A stretch of 64,000 bases of DNA from Alteromonadaceae bacterium Bs31 (GCA_900177435.1 FXAI01000005.1:233897-297896); one strand, 5' to 3'; numbered from the stretch's first letter, positions 9,545 to 17,742 are shown. A program made the numbers and translations. Notes: generated from the sequence alone by a model not told the origin.

Positions 9545-9571
9545 TAATGATTACACCATACTGGCCGATAG
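9545..9571 (+). promoter_or_regulatory. Sigma-28 (FliA) promoter of the first fliS
   Basis: TAATGATT, 11 bases, GCCGATAG. The -35 box matches 6/8 and the -10 box 7/8 of the FliA consensus with correct spacing. It lies 34 bases before the GTG start of fliS. Confidence 0.65.
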
Positions 9572-9605
9572 CCTTTGAGTAGTTACTTAAAATCGTGAGG
9601 TTGTT

Positions 9606-9983
9606 GTGAACGCGCAATTTGCTGTTGATTCTTATACTAAAGTACATCGCCAGGCCAATGCGGGGGTTGCATCGCCGCATAAATTGATTGATATGCTATA
9701 TGAAGGCGCTCTGGAAAGAATCTCTCAAGCTAAAGGCGCAATTCAATATGACAATATAGAATTACGCGGCCACAAAATTAATTCTGCGATTGCCATTATT
9801 GGCGGTTTACGTACCAGCCTCAATCCTGAGCAGGGTGGAGATATTGCCGAAAACCTCGATGCCCTCTATGTGTATTTGCAAACCATTCTCGCAAAAGCCC
9901 ACCGCACGGTGGATGTAGAGTTACTGGATGAGGCGTCAAAGCTACTGGGTGATATGAGAGACACCTGGAACCAAATCGCTTAA
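9606..9983 (+). CDS. fliS: Flagellin chaperone FliS (copy 1)
   Basis: 125 residues, the usual FliS length. FliS binds the C-terminal helices of flagellin in the cytoplasm and prevents early polymerisation. Visible family features: 'YTKVHRQANAGVASPHKLIDMLYEGALERI' (split at residues ~9-38), 'HKINSAIAIIGGLRTSLNPEQGGDIAENLDALYVY' and a helical C-terminus. The GTG start follows 'gtgagg' at workable spacing. Preceded by a sigma-28 site, like flagellin 2. About 45% similar by eye to the second copy at 10206. Confidence 0.93.
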   Translation: MNAQFAVDSYTKVHRQANAGVASPHKLIDMLYEGALERISQAKGAIQYDNIELRGHKINSAIAIIGGLRTSLNPEQGGDIAENLDALYVYLQTILAKAHRTVDVELLDEASKLLGDMRDTWNQIA

Positions 9984-10061
9984 ATATATCTCTTAGCGCT
10001 TAGTAAGCACTAGAAGTAAAAAAACTATTATCCAGCACTTCGCCCAGCGATGGCTTCAGCA

Positions 10062-10076
10062 GCCTGCAACGCAGGC
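10062..10076 (+). terminator. Hairpin after fliS copy 1
   Basis: GCCTGC-AAC-GCAGGC, a perfect 6-bp stem with a 3-base loop, 79 bases after the fliS stop. Short CTTC/GAAG arms flank it and could lengthen the fold. There is no T-run, so termination is uncertain. Confidence 0.3.
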
Positions 10077-10118
10077 CTTCCAGAAGACGCTACGCGGCGC
10101 TAAAAAAAAACCATTTTC

Positions 10119-10134
10119 TGGCACCTTCCCTGCA
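10119..10134 (+). promoter_or_regulatory. Sigma-54 promoter of the second fliS
   Basis: TGGCACCTTCCCTGCA: perfect -24 box, -12 box CTGCA, exact GG-N10-GC spacing. Predicted start of transcription is near 10145, giving a leader of about 60 bases before the ATG at 10206. Confidence 0.8.
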
Positions 10135-10156
10135 TTACACTCAAAACTAAGTAAAC

Positions 10157-10186
10157 AGCGGCATTTTTCCGCCGCTCAATTTTTTT
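10157..10186 (+). terminator. Hairpin and T-run inside the fliS2 leader
   Basis: AGCGGC (10157-10162) pairs with GCCGCT (10171-10176), loop ATTTTTCC, followed by CAATTTTTTT. It looks like a rho-independent terminator but lies between the sigma-54 start site (~10145) and the AGGAGG at 10195. It may end read-through from fliS1, attenuate fliS2, or both. Confidence 0.5.
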
Positions 10187-10205
10187 GGAATATCAGGAGG
10201 TAGCC

Positions 10206-10589
10206 ATGTCCGTGGCCCCAACTCTCGCAGCAAAAGAAATGGAAGAAAATGCTGATACTCTTTCATCTCACCGTGTAATTTCTTTACTTCTCGATGGCGC
10301 TTTGGAGCGTGTTTCTCAGGCAAAAGCTTGTGTGCGAGACGGTAATGAAACTGACAAAGTTATCCTTATCTCAAAATTAATCGGCATCGTTAATGGCTTG
10401 CGTCAATCCTTGAATATGGATCAAGGTGGTGCTATCGCGGTAAACCTGGAAAAGCTTTATCTTTATATGGCTGATCGTCTTGCCGCTTGCGAAAATGAAG
10501 AAGAGTTGCATGTACTTTCCGAAATTGGCGAGCTGATCGGTAATGTGAAGCAGGGCTGGGATGCGATAGCAGAACCCCAGGCAGGTTAA
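10206..10589 (+). CDS. fliS: Flagellin chaperone FliS (copy 2)
   Basis: 127 residues from the ATG at 10206, which has a perfect AGGAGG five bases upstream; an in-frame TTG 21 bases earlier is less likely. FliS features: 'SSHRVISLLLDGALERVSQAKACV', 'ISKLIGIVNGLRQSLNMDQGGAIAVNLEKLYLYM' (split) and a helical end. Two FliS copies beside two flagellins suggest one dedicated chaperone each. This copy has a sigma-54 promoter, like flagellin 1. It differs from copy 1 mainly at the N-terminus, the part that contacts flagellin in known FliS structures (family knowledge), which would fit distinct partners. Confidence 0.92.
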   Translation: MSVAPTLAAKEMEENADTLSSHRVISLLLDGALERVSQAKACVRDGNETDKVILISKLIGIVNGLRQSLNMDQGGAIAVNLEKLYLYMADRLAACENEEELHVLSEIGELIGNVKQGWDAIAEPQAG

Positions 10590-10638
10590 AATACCGTTTT
10601 TTATAGTGGTGCTTCTCGAAGATCCGATCTAAAGTTAT

Positions 10639-10699
10639 AGTCTCCTTGGCCGTTAACAGTGTTGTAACAACACTGTTTGCCGTCGACTTTAAGGAGACT
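10639..10699 (+). promoter_or_regulatory. Folded leader that covers the RBS of the FliT-like gene
   Basis: AGTCTCCTT (10639-10647) is the exact reverse complement of AAGGAGACT (10691-10699), which contains the ribosome-binding site. Between them sits a perfect 10-bp hairpin, AACAGTGTTG-TAA-CAACACTGTT (10655-10677), and GGC/GCC arms (10648-10650, 10679-10681) can pair as well. The whole is a nested stem that would hide the Shine-Dalgarno sequence. A second pairing, TAAAGT (10630-10635) with ACTTTA (10686-10691), could compete with it. Confidence 0.65.
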
Positions 10700-10701
10700 T
10701 C

Positions 10702-10989
10702 ATGTCTGTTATTCCTGCCAGTTTTACATCGCTAGTAAGAACTCGTCGTTCTCTGGAAAAAGCCTATCAATCGGGTGATTGGGAATCGGTTCGAGAAGTG
10801 GATGTACTATTGGGGGATTGCCTCAATCGCGCCTTTGATGACAGTGACCGCGATACCACAGTGCTTATTGAAGAGCTGGAAAAGGTCTTGCGTCTTTATG
10901 CCAACATCGTATCCACTTTGCCCGTTCAGGGCGTAGCTGCGGACTTAAAAATTGGTAACACACTTCAAAATAATCCTCCTCTGGATTGA
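10702..10989 (+). CDS. Small FliT-like flagellar protein
   Basis: 95 residues, predicted all-helical: 'SLVRTRRSLEKAYQSGDWESVREVDVLL' (split) then 'TTVLIEELEKVLRLYANIVS'. In polar flagellates the gene after fliS usually codes for a FliT-type chaperone, which guards FliD and can bind regulators. Length, helical pattern and position fit, but sequence identity to FliT is too weak by eye to give a symbol. ATG 10702 follows AAGGAGA at ideal spacing, and that site lies inside the folded leader at 10639-10699, so translation may be controlled. Confidence 0.75.
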   Translation: MSVIPASFTSLVRTRRSLEKAYQSGDWESVREVDVLLGDCLNRAFDDSDRDTTVLIEELEKVLRLYANIVSTLPVQGVAADLKIGNTLQNNPPLD

Positions 10990-11047
10990 CCCTGTTTGCT
11001 TAATAAGCCATTAAGCCCTCCAATTGTATAAAAAGCCTGTCATTAAT

Positions 11048-11076
11048 TTGACCCTTGGCGGTTTGTTGACTATTAC
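11048..11076 (+). promoter_or_regulatory. Candidate sigma-70 promoter of fleQ
   Basis: TTGACC, 17 bases, TATTAC (5/6 and 4/6). Transcription would start near 11083, about 100 bases before the fleQ ATG. A class I housekeeping promoter is expected for this master regulator. Confidence 0.5.
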
Positions 11077-11107
11077 TTATTGGAATTCAATTGATTACCT
11101 TCATTGA

Positions 11108-11121
11108 GTCAATTAATGGAC
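11108..11121 (+). promoter_or_regulatory. Candidate FleQ box upstream of fleQ
   Basis: GTCAATTAATGGAC matches the published Pseudomonas FleQ box pattern GTCAAT-N2-ATTGAC except for one base. It lies about 25 bases after the predicted fleQ start of transcription, a place where bound protein could block transcription, so autorepression is suggested. Confidence 0.5.
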
Positions 11122-11182
11122 GTTGCCTCGAGGCGAAGCCGTCGCTTTGACAGCTTGATGGTAAGAATACGGAACTGGTGTA

Positions 11183-12643
11183 ATGCTCTACGACAAAGAA
11201 ATCCTGGTAATCGAAGACAACGAGTCTTCCAGACACGACCTTGCTGTTGTTTTCAAATTTCTTACCGAGCAGGCACGCGCGGTCTCTTTTGCACAGTGGG
11301 AAAAAATGGCGCCAGAATTTAAGGCCTGCTGTCTGCCTGGCAGCGAGCGTGAACTGGGGGTGGTCTTCATTGGTTCCTGCGCGGCAGAGGTGGATATAAA
11401 AACCCATTTGGACACTATACGCACTGCCTGTGATAGCGCTCCCGTCGTTCTCATTGGAGAGCAGGAGGTATCTGACGATTGGGACCCCTACACCAAGCAC
11501 ATGGTTATAGAGACCCTCTCCTGGCCGGTTAGTTACACCGAGATGCTCAATGTCATACACCGGGCGCAAAGGTACAACGAGGCTCAAGCGCGTCAGAAAA
11601 TGGAAAAACACCAGCGACCGGTTCACTTGTTTCGCAGCCTTGTTGGCACCAGCCGGGAAATCCAGGCTGTGCGAGCGATGATGTCTCAGGTGGCGGACAA
11701 AGATGTAACCGTGCTGATAGAAGGTGAATCCGGAACGGGTAAGGAAGTTGTTGCTCGTAACCTCCATTACCATTCGGCGCGAAGAGACGGCCCTTTTGTG
11801 CCTGTGAACTGCGGGGCCATTCCTGCAGAGTTATTGGAAAGTGAATTGTTTGGCCATGAAAAAGGTGCATTCACTGGGGCAATAAATTCGAGGGCAGGGC
11901 GGTTTGAGCTGGCGGAAGGCGGAACGTTATTCCTGGATGAAATTGGAGATATGCCGCTGCACATGCAGGTGAAGATTCTGCGTGTATTGCAGGAAAAGAG
12001 CTATGAACGTGTAGGCGGCAACAAAACCTACAAAACCGATGTACGAATTATTGCTGCAACTCATCGTAACCTGGAAAAAATGATTGAAAGTGGTGGCTTT
12101 CGCGAAGACCTCTATTACCGGCTTAACGTATTCCCCATAGGTATGCCCTCTTTACGAGACAGAGCGGAAGATATCCCTCTGTTGATCAATGAGTTGATCT
12201 CCCGCTTGGAGAGCGAAAAACGTGGCTCAGTGCGTTTTAATTCTGCCGCCATTATGTCGCTGTGTGGCCATCCCTGGCCTGGAAATGTGCGTGAGCTGGC
12301 AAACCTGGTTGAGCGAATGGCAATCATGAATCCATTTGGCATAGTGGGTGTTCAGGATTTGCCAAAAAAATACCGTCACGTGGAAGATGCTGAAGATAGC
12401 GAAGAGTTTGAGGTTTTTGCGGAGGAGTCTAGAAAACCAACCATTGTAGGAGAAGGTGATATCGCCTTACTGCCGGAAAACGGCATCGACCTTAAAGAAT
12501 ACATTGCCGGGCTTGAGCAGAGCCTGATTCAGCAAGCATTGGATAATACCGGGGGAGTTGTGGCTCGTGCTGCAGAGCAGCTCACCATACGCAGAACAAC
12601 CCTGGTAGAAAAAATGCGCAAATATGGCCTGCAACGGGGATAA
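11183..12643 (+). CDS. fleQ: Flagellar master regulator FleQ (FlrA)
   Basis: 486 residues, sigma-54 activator at the top of the flagellar cascade. The N-terminal FleQ domain (1 to ~130) resembles a receiver but has 'VVFIGSC' where the phospho-Asp would be, as in other FleQ proteins. The AAA+ domain (~150-390) has 'HLFRSLVG' with the LFRS motif (149-152) that binds c-di-GMP in Pseudomonas FleQ, Walker A GESGTGKE (181-188), the sigma-54 loop GAFTGA (228-233) and 'LFLDEIGDM' Walker B. A Fis-type helix-turn-helix is at the end ('[22 protein letters not shown]'-type, ~458-480). The start ATG has a poor RBS. The usual next genes, fleSR, are displaced by purC. Confidence 0.96.
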   Translation: MLYDKEILVIEDNESSRHDLAVVFKFLTEQARAVSFAQWEKMAPEFKACCLPGSERELGVVFIGSCAAEVDIKTHLDTIRTACDSAPVVLIGEQEVSDDWDPYTKHMVIETLSWPVSYTEMLNVIHRAQRYNEAQARQKMEKHQRPVHLFRSLVGTSREIQAVRAMMSQVADKDVTVLIEGESGTGKEVVARNLHYHSARRDGPFVPVNCGAIPAELLESELFGHEKGAFTGAINSRAGRFELAEGGTLFLDEIGDMPLHMQVKILRVLQEKSYERVGGNKTYKTDVRIIAATHRNLEKMIESGGFREDLYYRLNVFPIGMPSLRDRAEDIPLLINELISRLESEKRGSVRFNSAAIMSLCGHPWPGNVRELANLVERMAIMNPFGIVGVQDLPKKYRHVEDAEDSEEFEVFAEESRKPTIVGEGDIALLPENGIDLKEYIAGLEQSLIQQALDNTGGVVARAAEQLTIRRTTLVEKMRKYGLQRG

Positions 12644-12771
12644 ACCTGTTTTCCAGTTAACGGCCTCGTAGCAATTCCGCAATTTTTTGTTATCATTTGT
12701 CTCTTTCCTGTTCGCGGGGTTTCCCCCCGGCGATAACCCTACATTATCTAAAACTTTAAGCGAGAATCACT

Positions 12772-13875
12772 ATGAGCCTTGCAGAGCGCGTTCTTTCCGT
12801 TAATAACGACCTGCCCATCCGCACCGACCAAGCCGTTCACAGCGGCAAAGTTCGCTCCGTCTATTGGCTAAGCGAAGCTGACAGTAAGCGCCTGATAAAG
12901 GAGCGTGCATACAATGTTGCCGCCGATGCACCTTTGGCGATTATGGTGATTAGCGATCGTATTTCTGCCTTTGATTGTATCTGGCATGGTGAGGGCGGTA
13001 TGAACGGTGTACCAGGAAAAGGCGCTGCCTTGAATGCCATATCAAATCACTGGTTTCGACTGTTTCGTGAACAGGGTCTGGCTAACAGCCACATTCTTGA
13101 CATACCACACCCGTTTGTGTGGATTGTGCAGAAAGCTAAGCCTGTAATGATAGAAGCCATATGCCGTCAGTACATTACCGGTTCTATGTGGCGAGCCTAC
13201 AGTAAGGGCGAGCGGGACTTTTGTGGTATCCAGCTACCTGAAGGGCTGCAAAAGGATCAACAGCTACCAGAGTTGCTGATTACACCCTCCACCAAGGGTA
13301 TTTTGAAGGGCATCCCTGGCGTGCCAGAAGCGGATGATGTAAACATTACCCGCGCAAACATTGAACAAAATTTTCAGGCCTTCAATTTTCAAAATGCCAG
13401 TGACATCGACCTCTATGAAAAGCTACTCAAAGAAGGTTTTGATGTAATTACTGCTGAGCTGCAAAAGTTGGATCAAATTTTTGTAGATACCAAGTTTGAG
13501 TTCGGCTATGTGACCAACGCTGCGGGTGAGCAAGAGCTCATATATATGGATGAAGTGGGTACCCCGGACTCGTCCAGAATATGGGATGGTGCACATTACA
13601 GAGAAGGCAAGGTTATTGAAAAGTCTAAAGAGGAATTCCGCCAGCAGCTGCTTAATTATTTTCCAGACCCGGATATTCTGTTGAACAAAGACCGAATGGC
13701 GGAGCGTAGCAGTTTGGCGCGAGACACCGCATTGCCGGAGGAAATCCTTATGCAGATTTCGGCAACGTATACTCAGATTGCTGAAAAAATTACCGGTCAA
13801 TCACTTACCCTATCTGACAACCCCAAAGCAGAAATTATCGATGTGCTTGGCCGCGAGTATGGCTTGATCGTTTAA
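12772..13875 (+). CDS. purC: SAICAR synthase PurC (long form)
   Basis: 367 residues. Phosphoribosylaminoimidazole-succinocarboxamide synthase joins CAIR and aspartate in purine synthesis. Motifs: '[10 protein letters not shown]' near 24, '[14 protein letters not shown]' near 63, '[12 protein letters not shown]' near 130, '[15 protein letters not shown]' near 232 and '[14 protein letters not shown]' near 260. This is the ~367-residue type found beside or instead of the ~240-residue PurC in many gammaproteobacteria. It has no known link to motility; it lies between fleQ and fleSR, with its own terminator. The leader contains a GGGG/CCCC hairpin (about 12713-12733) and a possible -10 TATCAT near 12692. 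No PurR box was seen. Confidence 0.95.
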   Translation: MSLAERVLSVNNDLPIRTDQAVHSGKVRSVYWLSEADSKRLIKERAYNVAADAPLAIMVISDRISAFDCIWHGEGGMNGVPGKGAALNAISNHWFRLFREQGLANSHILDIPHPFVWIVQKAKPVMIEAICRQYITGSMWRAYSKGERDFCGIQLPEGLQKDQQLPELLITPSTKGILKGIPGVPEADDVNITRANIEQNFQAFNFQNASDIDLYEKLLKEGFDVITAELQKLDQIFVDTKFEFGYVTNAAGEQELIYMDEVGTPDSSRIWDGAHYREGKVIEKSKEEFRQQLLNYFPDPDILLNKDRMAERSSLARDTALPEEILMQISATYTQIAEKITGQSLTLSDNPKAEIIDVLGREYGLIV

Positions 13876-13920
13876 TTACACGATTACAACACACACACTA
13901 ACGCTATCTTTGTGTTCTGA

Positions 13921-13947
13921 AACCCGCCGGCATGGCGGGTTTTTTTT
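13921..13947 (+). terminator. Rho-independent terminator after purC
   Basis: AACCCGCC-GGCAT-GGCGGGTT, an 8-bp perfect stem running straight into a T-run (13940-13947), 46 bases after the purC stop. It separates purC from fleSR. Confidence 0.9.
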
Positions 13948-14036
13948 GCATGTATGCTGTGTCAATTCCCTGTCGTTAATCCGGCTCGGCCAAAGTTAAA
14001 CTTACTAAGTCATTGAATTTTATAATATAAATCTTC

Positions 14037-14052
14037 TGGCACTAGGCTTGCA
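14037..14052 (+). promoter_or_regulatory. Sigma-54 promoter of fleSR
   Basis: TGGCACTAGGCTTGCA: a perfect match to TGGCAC-N5-TTGCA. Start of transcription would be near 14064, some 45 bases before fleS. FleQ/FlrA-driven sigma-54 expression of fleSR/flrBC is established in Pseudomonas and Vibrio. Confidence 0.88.
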
Positions 14053-14108
14053 AATGAGCACTGTGTATCGAACGTTTGTGACGTATATTCGTCAGGAGAT
14101 TATTAGTC

Positions 14109-15332
14109 TTGCAGCCAGAACAACTGCTCCACCTTGCCGCGAACACCACGACAGAAATGGGCGATCGACACGAAAGCCTGGCGGCGGCGTTTGAGTTTTT
14201 TAATGATACATCGCAACAGCTTATGCGATCGTATCGCCTGCTGGAAAATAAAGTGCAGCAGCTCACGGCTGAGCTGGACACGCTGAGCGCAGAGAAAGCC
14301 GATGCAGACAATCGACAGGCAGAAACAGCAAATCAGATGGCTGTTTTACTTAAGGTTATGCCTGCAGGGGTGATTGTTTTGGACAGCCGAGGCTACATAA
14401 TTGAAGCAAACGCAGCAGCGCAAACACTGTTGCAGCTTCCCCTAAAGGGACGCCTCTGGCGCGAAATAATCAGTGACTGTTTTGCTCCGCGCAATGACGA
14501 TGGTCTTGAAGTATCGACCAAGAGCGGGCGTCGGGTTAACCTGGCTACCAGCTCACTGGACACCGGCGAGCCCAGCTGCGTGGGTGGCCAGATTATCCTG
14601 CTTACCGACCTTACCGAAACACGGAAACTACAGCAGCACGTGAGCCGTTCCGAGCGGCTTTCCGCGATGGGAAAAATGGTTTCTGCGCTGGCCCATCAAA
14701 TACGAACGCCGTTGTCTGCAGCAATGCTCTACGCAGACCACCTGTGTGGGAATTCCTTACCTGAACCCAAGCGACACGATTTCTCCCGTAAATTACATAG
14801 CAGACTGCAGCACATGGAGCGGCAGGTGCGCGACATGCTGTTGTTCGTAAAAAGTGAGTTACCCCTTAATGACCTGTTGACTTGCGAGCAACTGGTCCAA
14901 GGTTTACAGGAGGCAGCAGAAGTAGCGCTCAGCTCCTCGAAGTGCCAGTGTCGCTGGCAGAATTTGTCCAGTGGCGGCTTGCTTAAGTGTCACCGGGAAG
15001 CATTGATAAGCGCATTGATGAACCTGCTGGAAAACAGCATTCAGGCGAGCGATGGCCCGGCAAGCATTGAAATAATCCTCGCAGGGGGGCAAGAGGCGTT
15101 CACCATTACCCTGCGAGATAAGGGGCCGGGAATACCGCCACAATTGTTGGCTTCGGCTTGCGAAATTTTTATGACCACCAAATCACAGGGTACAGGTTTG
15201 GGCTTGGCGGTGGTTCAGTCGGTTGTGCGTGCGCACGGAGGTAGCTTAGAGCTGCATTCTCCTGAAGGGGAAGGTTTGACGGTAGAAATTCAACTCCCGG
15301 TTCATCAGCTAGCGGCCGTGAGCAGTGTTTAA
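14109..15332 (+). CDS. fleS: Sensor histidine kinase FleS (FlrB)
   Basis: 407 residues from a TTG that follows CAGGAG (14093-14098) by about 10 bases; the next in-frame ATG (14157) has no RBS. A soluble kinase: coiled-coil segment (about 36-78), PAS domain (about 80-170), phospho-acceptor helix 'SALAHQIRTPLSA' with His196, and an ATPase domain with 'LMNLLENSIQASDG' (N box), 'LRDKGPGIPP' (G1) and 'KSQGTGLGLAVVQSV' (G2). No membrane segment, as for FleS/FlrB, which sense assembly state from the cytoplasm. It phosphorylates FleR, encoded 30 bases downstream in the same sigma-54 operon. Confidence 0.94.
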   Translation: MQPEQLLHLAANTTTEMGDRHESLAAAFEFFNDTSQQLMRSYRLLENKVQQLTAELDTLSAEKADADNRQAETANQMAVLLKVMPAGVIVLDSRGYIIEANAAAQTLLQLPLKGRLWREIISDCFAPRNDDGLEVSTKSGRRVNLATSSLDTGEPSCVGGQIILLTDLTETRKLQQHVSRSERLSAMGKMVSALAHQIRTPLSAAMLYADHLCGNSLPEPKRHDFSRKLHSRLQHMERQVRDMLLFVKSELPLNDLLTCEQLVQGLQEAAEVALSSSKCQCRWQNLSSGGLLKCHREALISALMNLLENSIQASDGPASIEIILAGGQEAFTITLRDKGPGIPPQLLASACEIFMTTKSQGTGLGLAVVQSVVRAHGGSLELHSPEGEGLTVEIQLPVHQLAAVSSV

Positions 15333-15362
15333 TTAATTCAAATTTATTTGTTGGAGAAAGTG

Positions 15363-16820
15363 ATGACGAGCAGCAGTAACCGTTCAGCCGTAAATGCCAG
15401 ACTGCTAGTTGTAGAAGACGATGCCAATCTGCGTGAAGCCTTAGTCGATACGCTGCAGTTGGAGGGGTTTGAGGTAAGCGAAGCTGAGAATGCCGAAAAA
15501 GCGCTCGAAATATTGGAACGAGATTCCTCAATTGATTTGCTAATATCCGACGTGAATATGGGGAAAATGAGTGGTCATGACCTGTTGCAGTTTGTGCGAC
15601 AAAACTATGGTCACATCCCTGTTCTTCTGGTGACGGCTTACGCCAGCATCAGTGAATCTGTGAGCGCAATGCGCAACGGTGCTGTGGATTACTTGGTAAA
15701 ACCTTTTGAAGCAAAGTTGTTACTGGAAACAGTTAACAAGTTTATTGGCCATCAATCGAAAAATACCGATGAACCCATCGCTGTTTCCGATTCCAGTCAG
15801 CAGTTATTGCAGCTTGCTCGCCGAGTTGCTCAATCGGAGTCAACGGTTTTGGTGGTGGGTGAATCTGGTACAGGTAAAGAAGTATTGGCCAAATATATTC
15901 ATAACCAGTCCCCCAGAAAAGACAAACCCTTTATCGCAATCAACTGTGCAGCTATCCCGGAAAACATGCTGGAAGCCATGCTCTTTGGCCATGAAAAAGG
16001 CGCCTACACCGGGGCCTACCAATCCTCTCCGGGTAAGTTTGAGCAGGCCAATGGCGGTACCTTGTTGCTGGATGAAATCTCTGAAATGGATATGGGCTTA
16101 CAGGCGAAATTATTACGGGTTCTGCAAGAGCGTGAAGTTGAACGATTGGGGGGGAGAAAAAATATCGTGCTGGATGTGCGAGTGATTGCAACCTCCAACC
16201 GGGACATGCGTCAGCAAGTGGCTGAGGGTAAGTTTAGAGAAGATTTGTATTTCCGGCTAAGTGTATTGCCCCTGCAATGGGCTCCGCTTAGAGATCGCGT
16301 AGAAGATATTATTCCCTTGGCGGAAAGCCTGCTGCATCGACACGCAACAAAGCAACGCAGGCTAGGGGTGGAGTTAAGTCCCCAGGCGCGCAGTACCTTG
16401 CAAACTTATGCCTGGCCAGGAAACGTAAGAGAGCTGGATAACGTAATGCAACGCGCCTTGATACTGCAAGCAGGTGCGGTTATTTCGGAGCAGGATCTGG
16501 GCTTGGTAAATGACTACCAAAGCAGTGAAAAGCCCTCTCTTATGGATGCTGTTATGCAGCATACACGCGATACCATTTCAGCGATTCCAGCGCATCTCGC
16601 GAGTTCAGTAGAGCAGAAAGAAGAGCCAGACACCTCCATGCGCCTGGGTAAGGATCTAATGCAGCGGGAGTTTGAAATTATATTGCAAACCCTTAAGCAA
16701 GAACGTGGCAGTAAGAAAAATACCGCCGCTAAACTGGGTATTAGCCCTCGTACCCTTCGCTATAAGTTAGCGAAGTTCAGAGAAGAGGGCTTTAATGTGG
16801 AAGCACTTGCTTGTTATTAG
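15363..16820 (+). CDS. fleR: Sigma-54 response regulator FleR (FlrC)
   Basis: 485 residues from the ATG at 15363 with GGAG nearby; an in-frame TTG 15 bases earlier is less likely. Receiver domain: acidic pair 'VVEDD' (17-20), phospho-site Asp63 in 'LISDVNM', 'LLVTAYAS' and 'VDYLVKPF'. AAA+ domain: Walker A GESGTGKE (~167), the sigma-54 loop as GAYTGA (213-218, Phe replaced by Tyr, as in FleR/FlrC) and 'LLLDEISEM'. C-terminal Fis helix-turn-helix 'TAAKLGISPRTLRYKLAKF'. Activates class III sigma-54 promoters for basal body, hook and, in Vibrio, the main flagellin; the many -24/-12 sites in this window are likely targets. Confidence 0.96.
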   Translation: MTSSSNRSAVNARLLVVEDDANLREALVDTLQLEGFEVSEAENAEKALEILERDSSIDLLISDVNMGKMSGHDLLQFVRQNYGHIPVLLVTAYASISESVSAMRNGAVDYLVKPFEAKLLLETVNKFIGHQSKNTDEPIAVSDSSQQLLQLARRVAQSESTVLVVGESGTGKEVLAKYIHNQSPRKDKPFIAINCAAIPENMLEAMLFGHEKGAYTGAYQSSPGKFEQANGGTLLLDEISEMDMGLQAKLLRVLQEREVERLGGRKNIVLDVRVIATSNRDMRQQVAEGKFREDLYFRLSVLPLQWAPLRDRVEDIIPLAESLLHRHATKQRRLGVELSPQARSTLQTYAWPGNVRELDNVMQRALILQAGAVISEQDLGLVNDYQSSEKPSLMDAVMQHTRDTISAIPAHLASSVEQKEEPDTSMRLGKDLMQREFEIILQTLKQERGSKKNTAAKLGISPRTLRYKLAKFREEGFNVEALACY

Positions 16821-17287
16821 ACCGGTAATCAAATTCATGCTCCCGATGGTTTTGACTATCAACCGTGACATCTGCGTGTTTGCGCCTAAACAACTACACG
16901 GGCGGCCTTGCTTTGGCGGGCTCGCATAAGCCGTTGTTCTATGCGGGGGTGAAAGAGTAAGTGTTTATTAACTTAACCCCATATGTGTATTCTCCCCGTC
17001 GATAAATAGCTATTAGCTTGGCTCCTGTGTGTATTATTTCTTCAGGTTATAAACAGCGTGCTAAACGTTAATTTGAGTATGCCTTCTGCAAAATCTATCG
17101 CATACCTATCTAAGGGAGTGATAAATTATCGTTTCCAAAAAAAACACTTTTATGTATTATCCGAGTGAGGGCTGAAATTTAATTCAGCGTCATGGTCTTG
17201 TCATAATTAACGAGGAGTATAGAGGCAGTTAGTTTTCATTCATCGCCTTTTTTTTCTTAGCATTACTTAGCCTGGGAGTCTCTGGTT
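16821..17287 (+). other. 467-base intergenic region with no clear gene
   Basis: No supported frame, repeat or strong promoter was found. The stretch after the fleR stop has no obvious terminator. A GTCGATAA at about 16998-17005 resembles a FliA -10 box, but nothing like TAAAGTTT lies 11 bases upstream. The last ~90 bases are AT-rich with a 'gggag' RBS for the small gene at 17288. Confidence 0.5.
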
Positions 17288-17482
17288 ATGGGTATTGAGG
17301 TTTTGGATAGTTCTTCTGACTTGAACAACGTTATTCTGGAAGGCGCTATTGACGATTTAGATGATAGCGACGAGGGACCGGTAAGCGAGGGTATTTCTCT
17401 GGATGCCCGCAGGCGCTTAGAAAATAGAATCGAAGAATTGCGTCTTCGTAAAGAAGTTCAAGAGTTCGACTTTAATTTTTAG
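17288..17482 (+). CDS. PA3496-like small acidic protein
   Basis: 64 residues, acidic first half ('AIDDLDDSDEGPVSEG') and a charged helical second half ('LDARRRLENRIEELRLRKEVQEF'). The D-A-R-R-x-L-E-x-R-x-E-E-x-R-L-R-x-x pattern is that of the PA3496 family of putative envelope-integrity proteins, which are of this length. No signal peptide or membrane segment. Start ATG follows 'gggag'. It stands alone between fleR and fliE with its own strong terminator; a role in flagella is not implied. Function is not known. Confidence 0.75.
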   Translation: MGIEVLDSSSDLNNVILEGAIDDLDDSDEGPVSEGISLDARRRLENRIEELRLRKEVQEFDFNF

Positions 17483-17515
17483 GGCGTTTTATAGCCCGCA
17501 TAATCTGTAAGGCAA

Positions 17516-17550
17516 AAAGCACCGAGGTGCTGCCTCGGTGCTTTGTTTTA
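17516..17550 (+). terminator. Rho-independent terminator after the small protein gene
   Basis: AGCACCGAGG (17518-17527) pairs perfectly with CCTCGGTGCT (17533-17542), loop TGCTG; AA/TT extend it, and TTTGTTTT follows. Strong terminator. Confidence 0.93.
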
Positions 17551-17726
17551 CATTTTTTATTACGCTGCTACTTGCCAGCACAGCCTTTTTTATCTACTAC
17601 TTTTATCGCCTTTCGCTGTTACTGCTTTCTTAAGCTCAGTAATTTGTAGTTGCGCTCGTGCCAATGGCTTTATAGCGCAGCTGTGATATCTCTCTTCAGC
17701 GGAAACGTATTGCCGCCGGCAACAAC

Positions 17727-17742
17727 TGGCCCGGTTTGTGCA
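17727..17742 (+). promoter_or_regulatory. Sigma-54 promoter of the fliE operon
   Basis: TGGCCCGGTTTGTGCA keeps GG-N10-GC and differs from consensus at one base in each box. Start would be near 17754, 64 bases before fliE. fliE operons of Pseudomonas and Vibrio are sigma-54 dependent. Nothing else was identified in 17551-17817. Confidence 0.65.

Noticed and set aside
16981-17010. FliA promoter for the small PA3496-like gene
   Set aside because: GTCGATAA resembles the -10 box but there is no matching -35 box.
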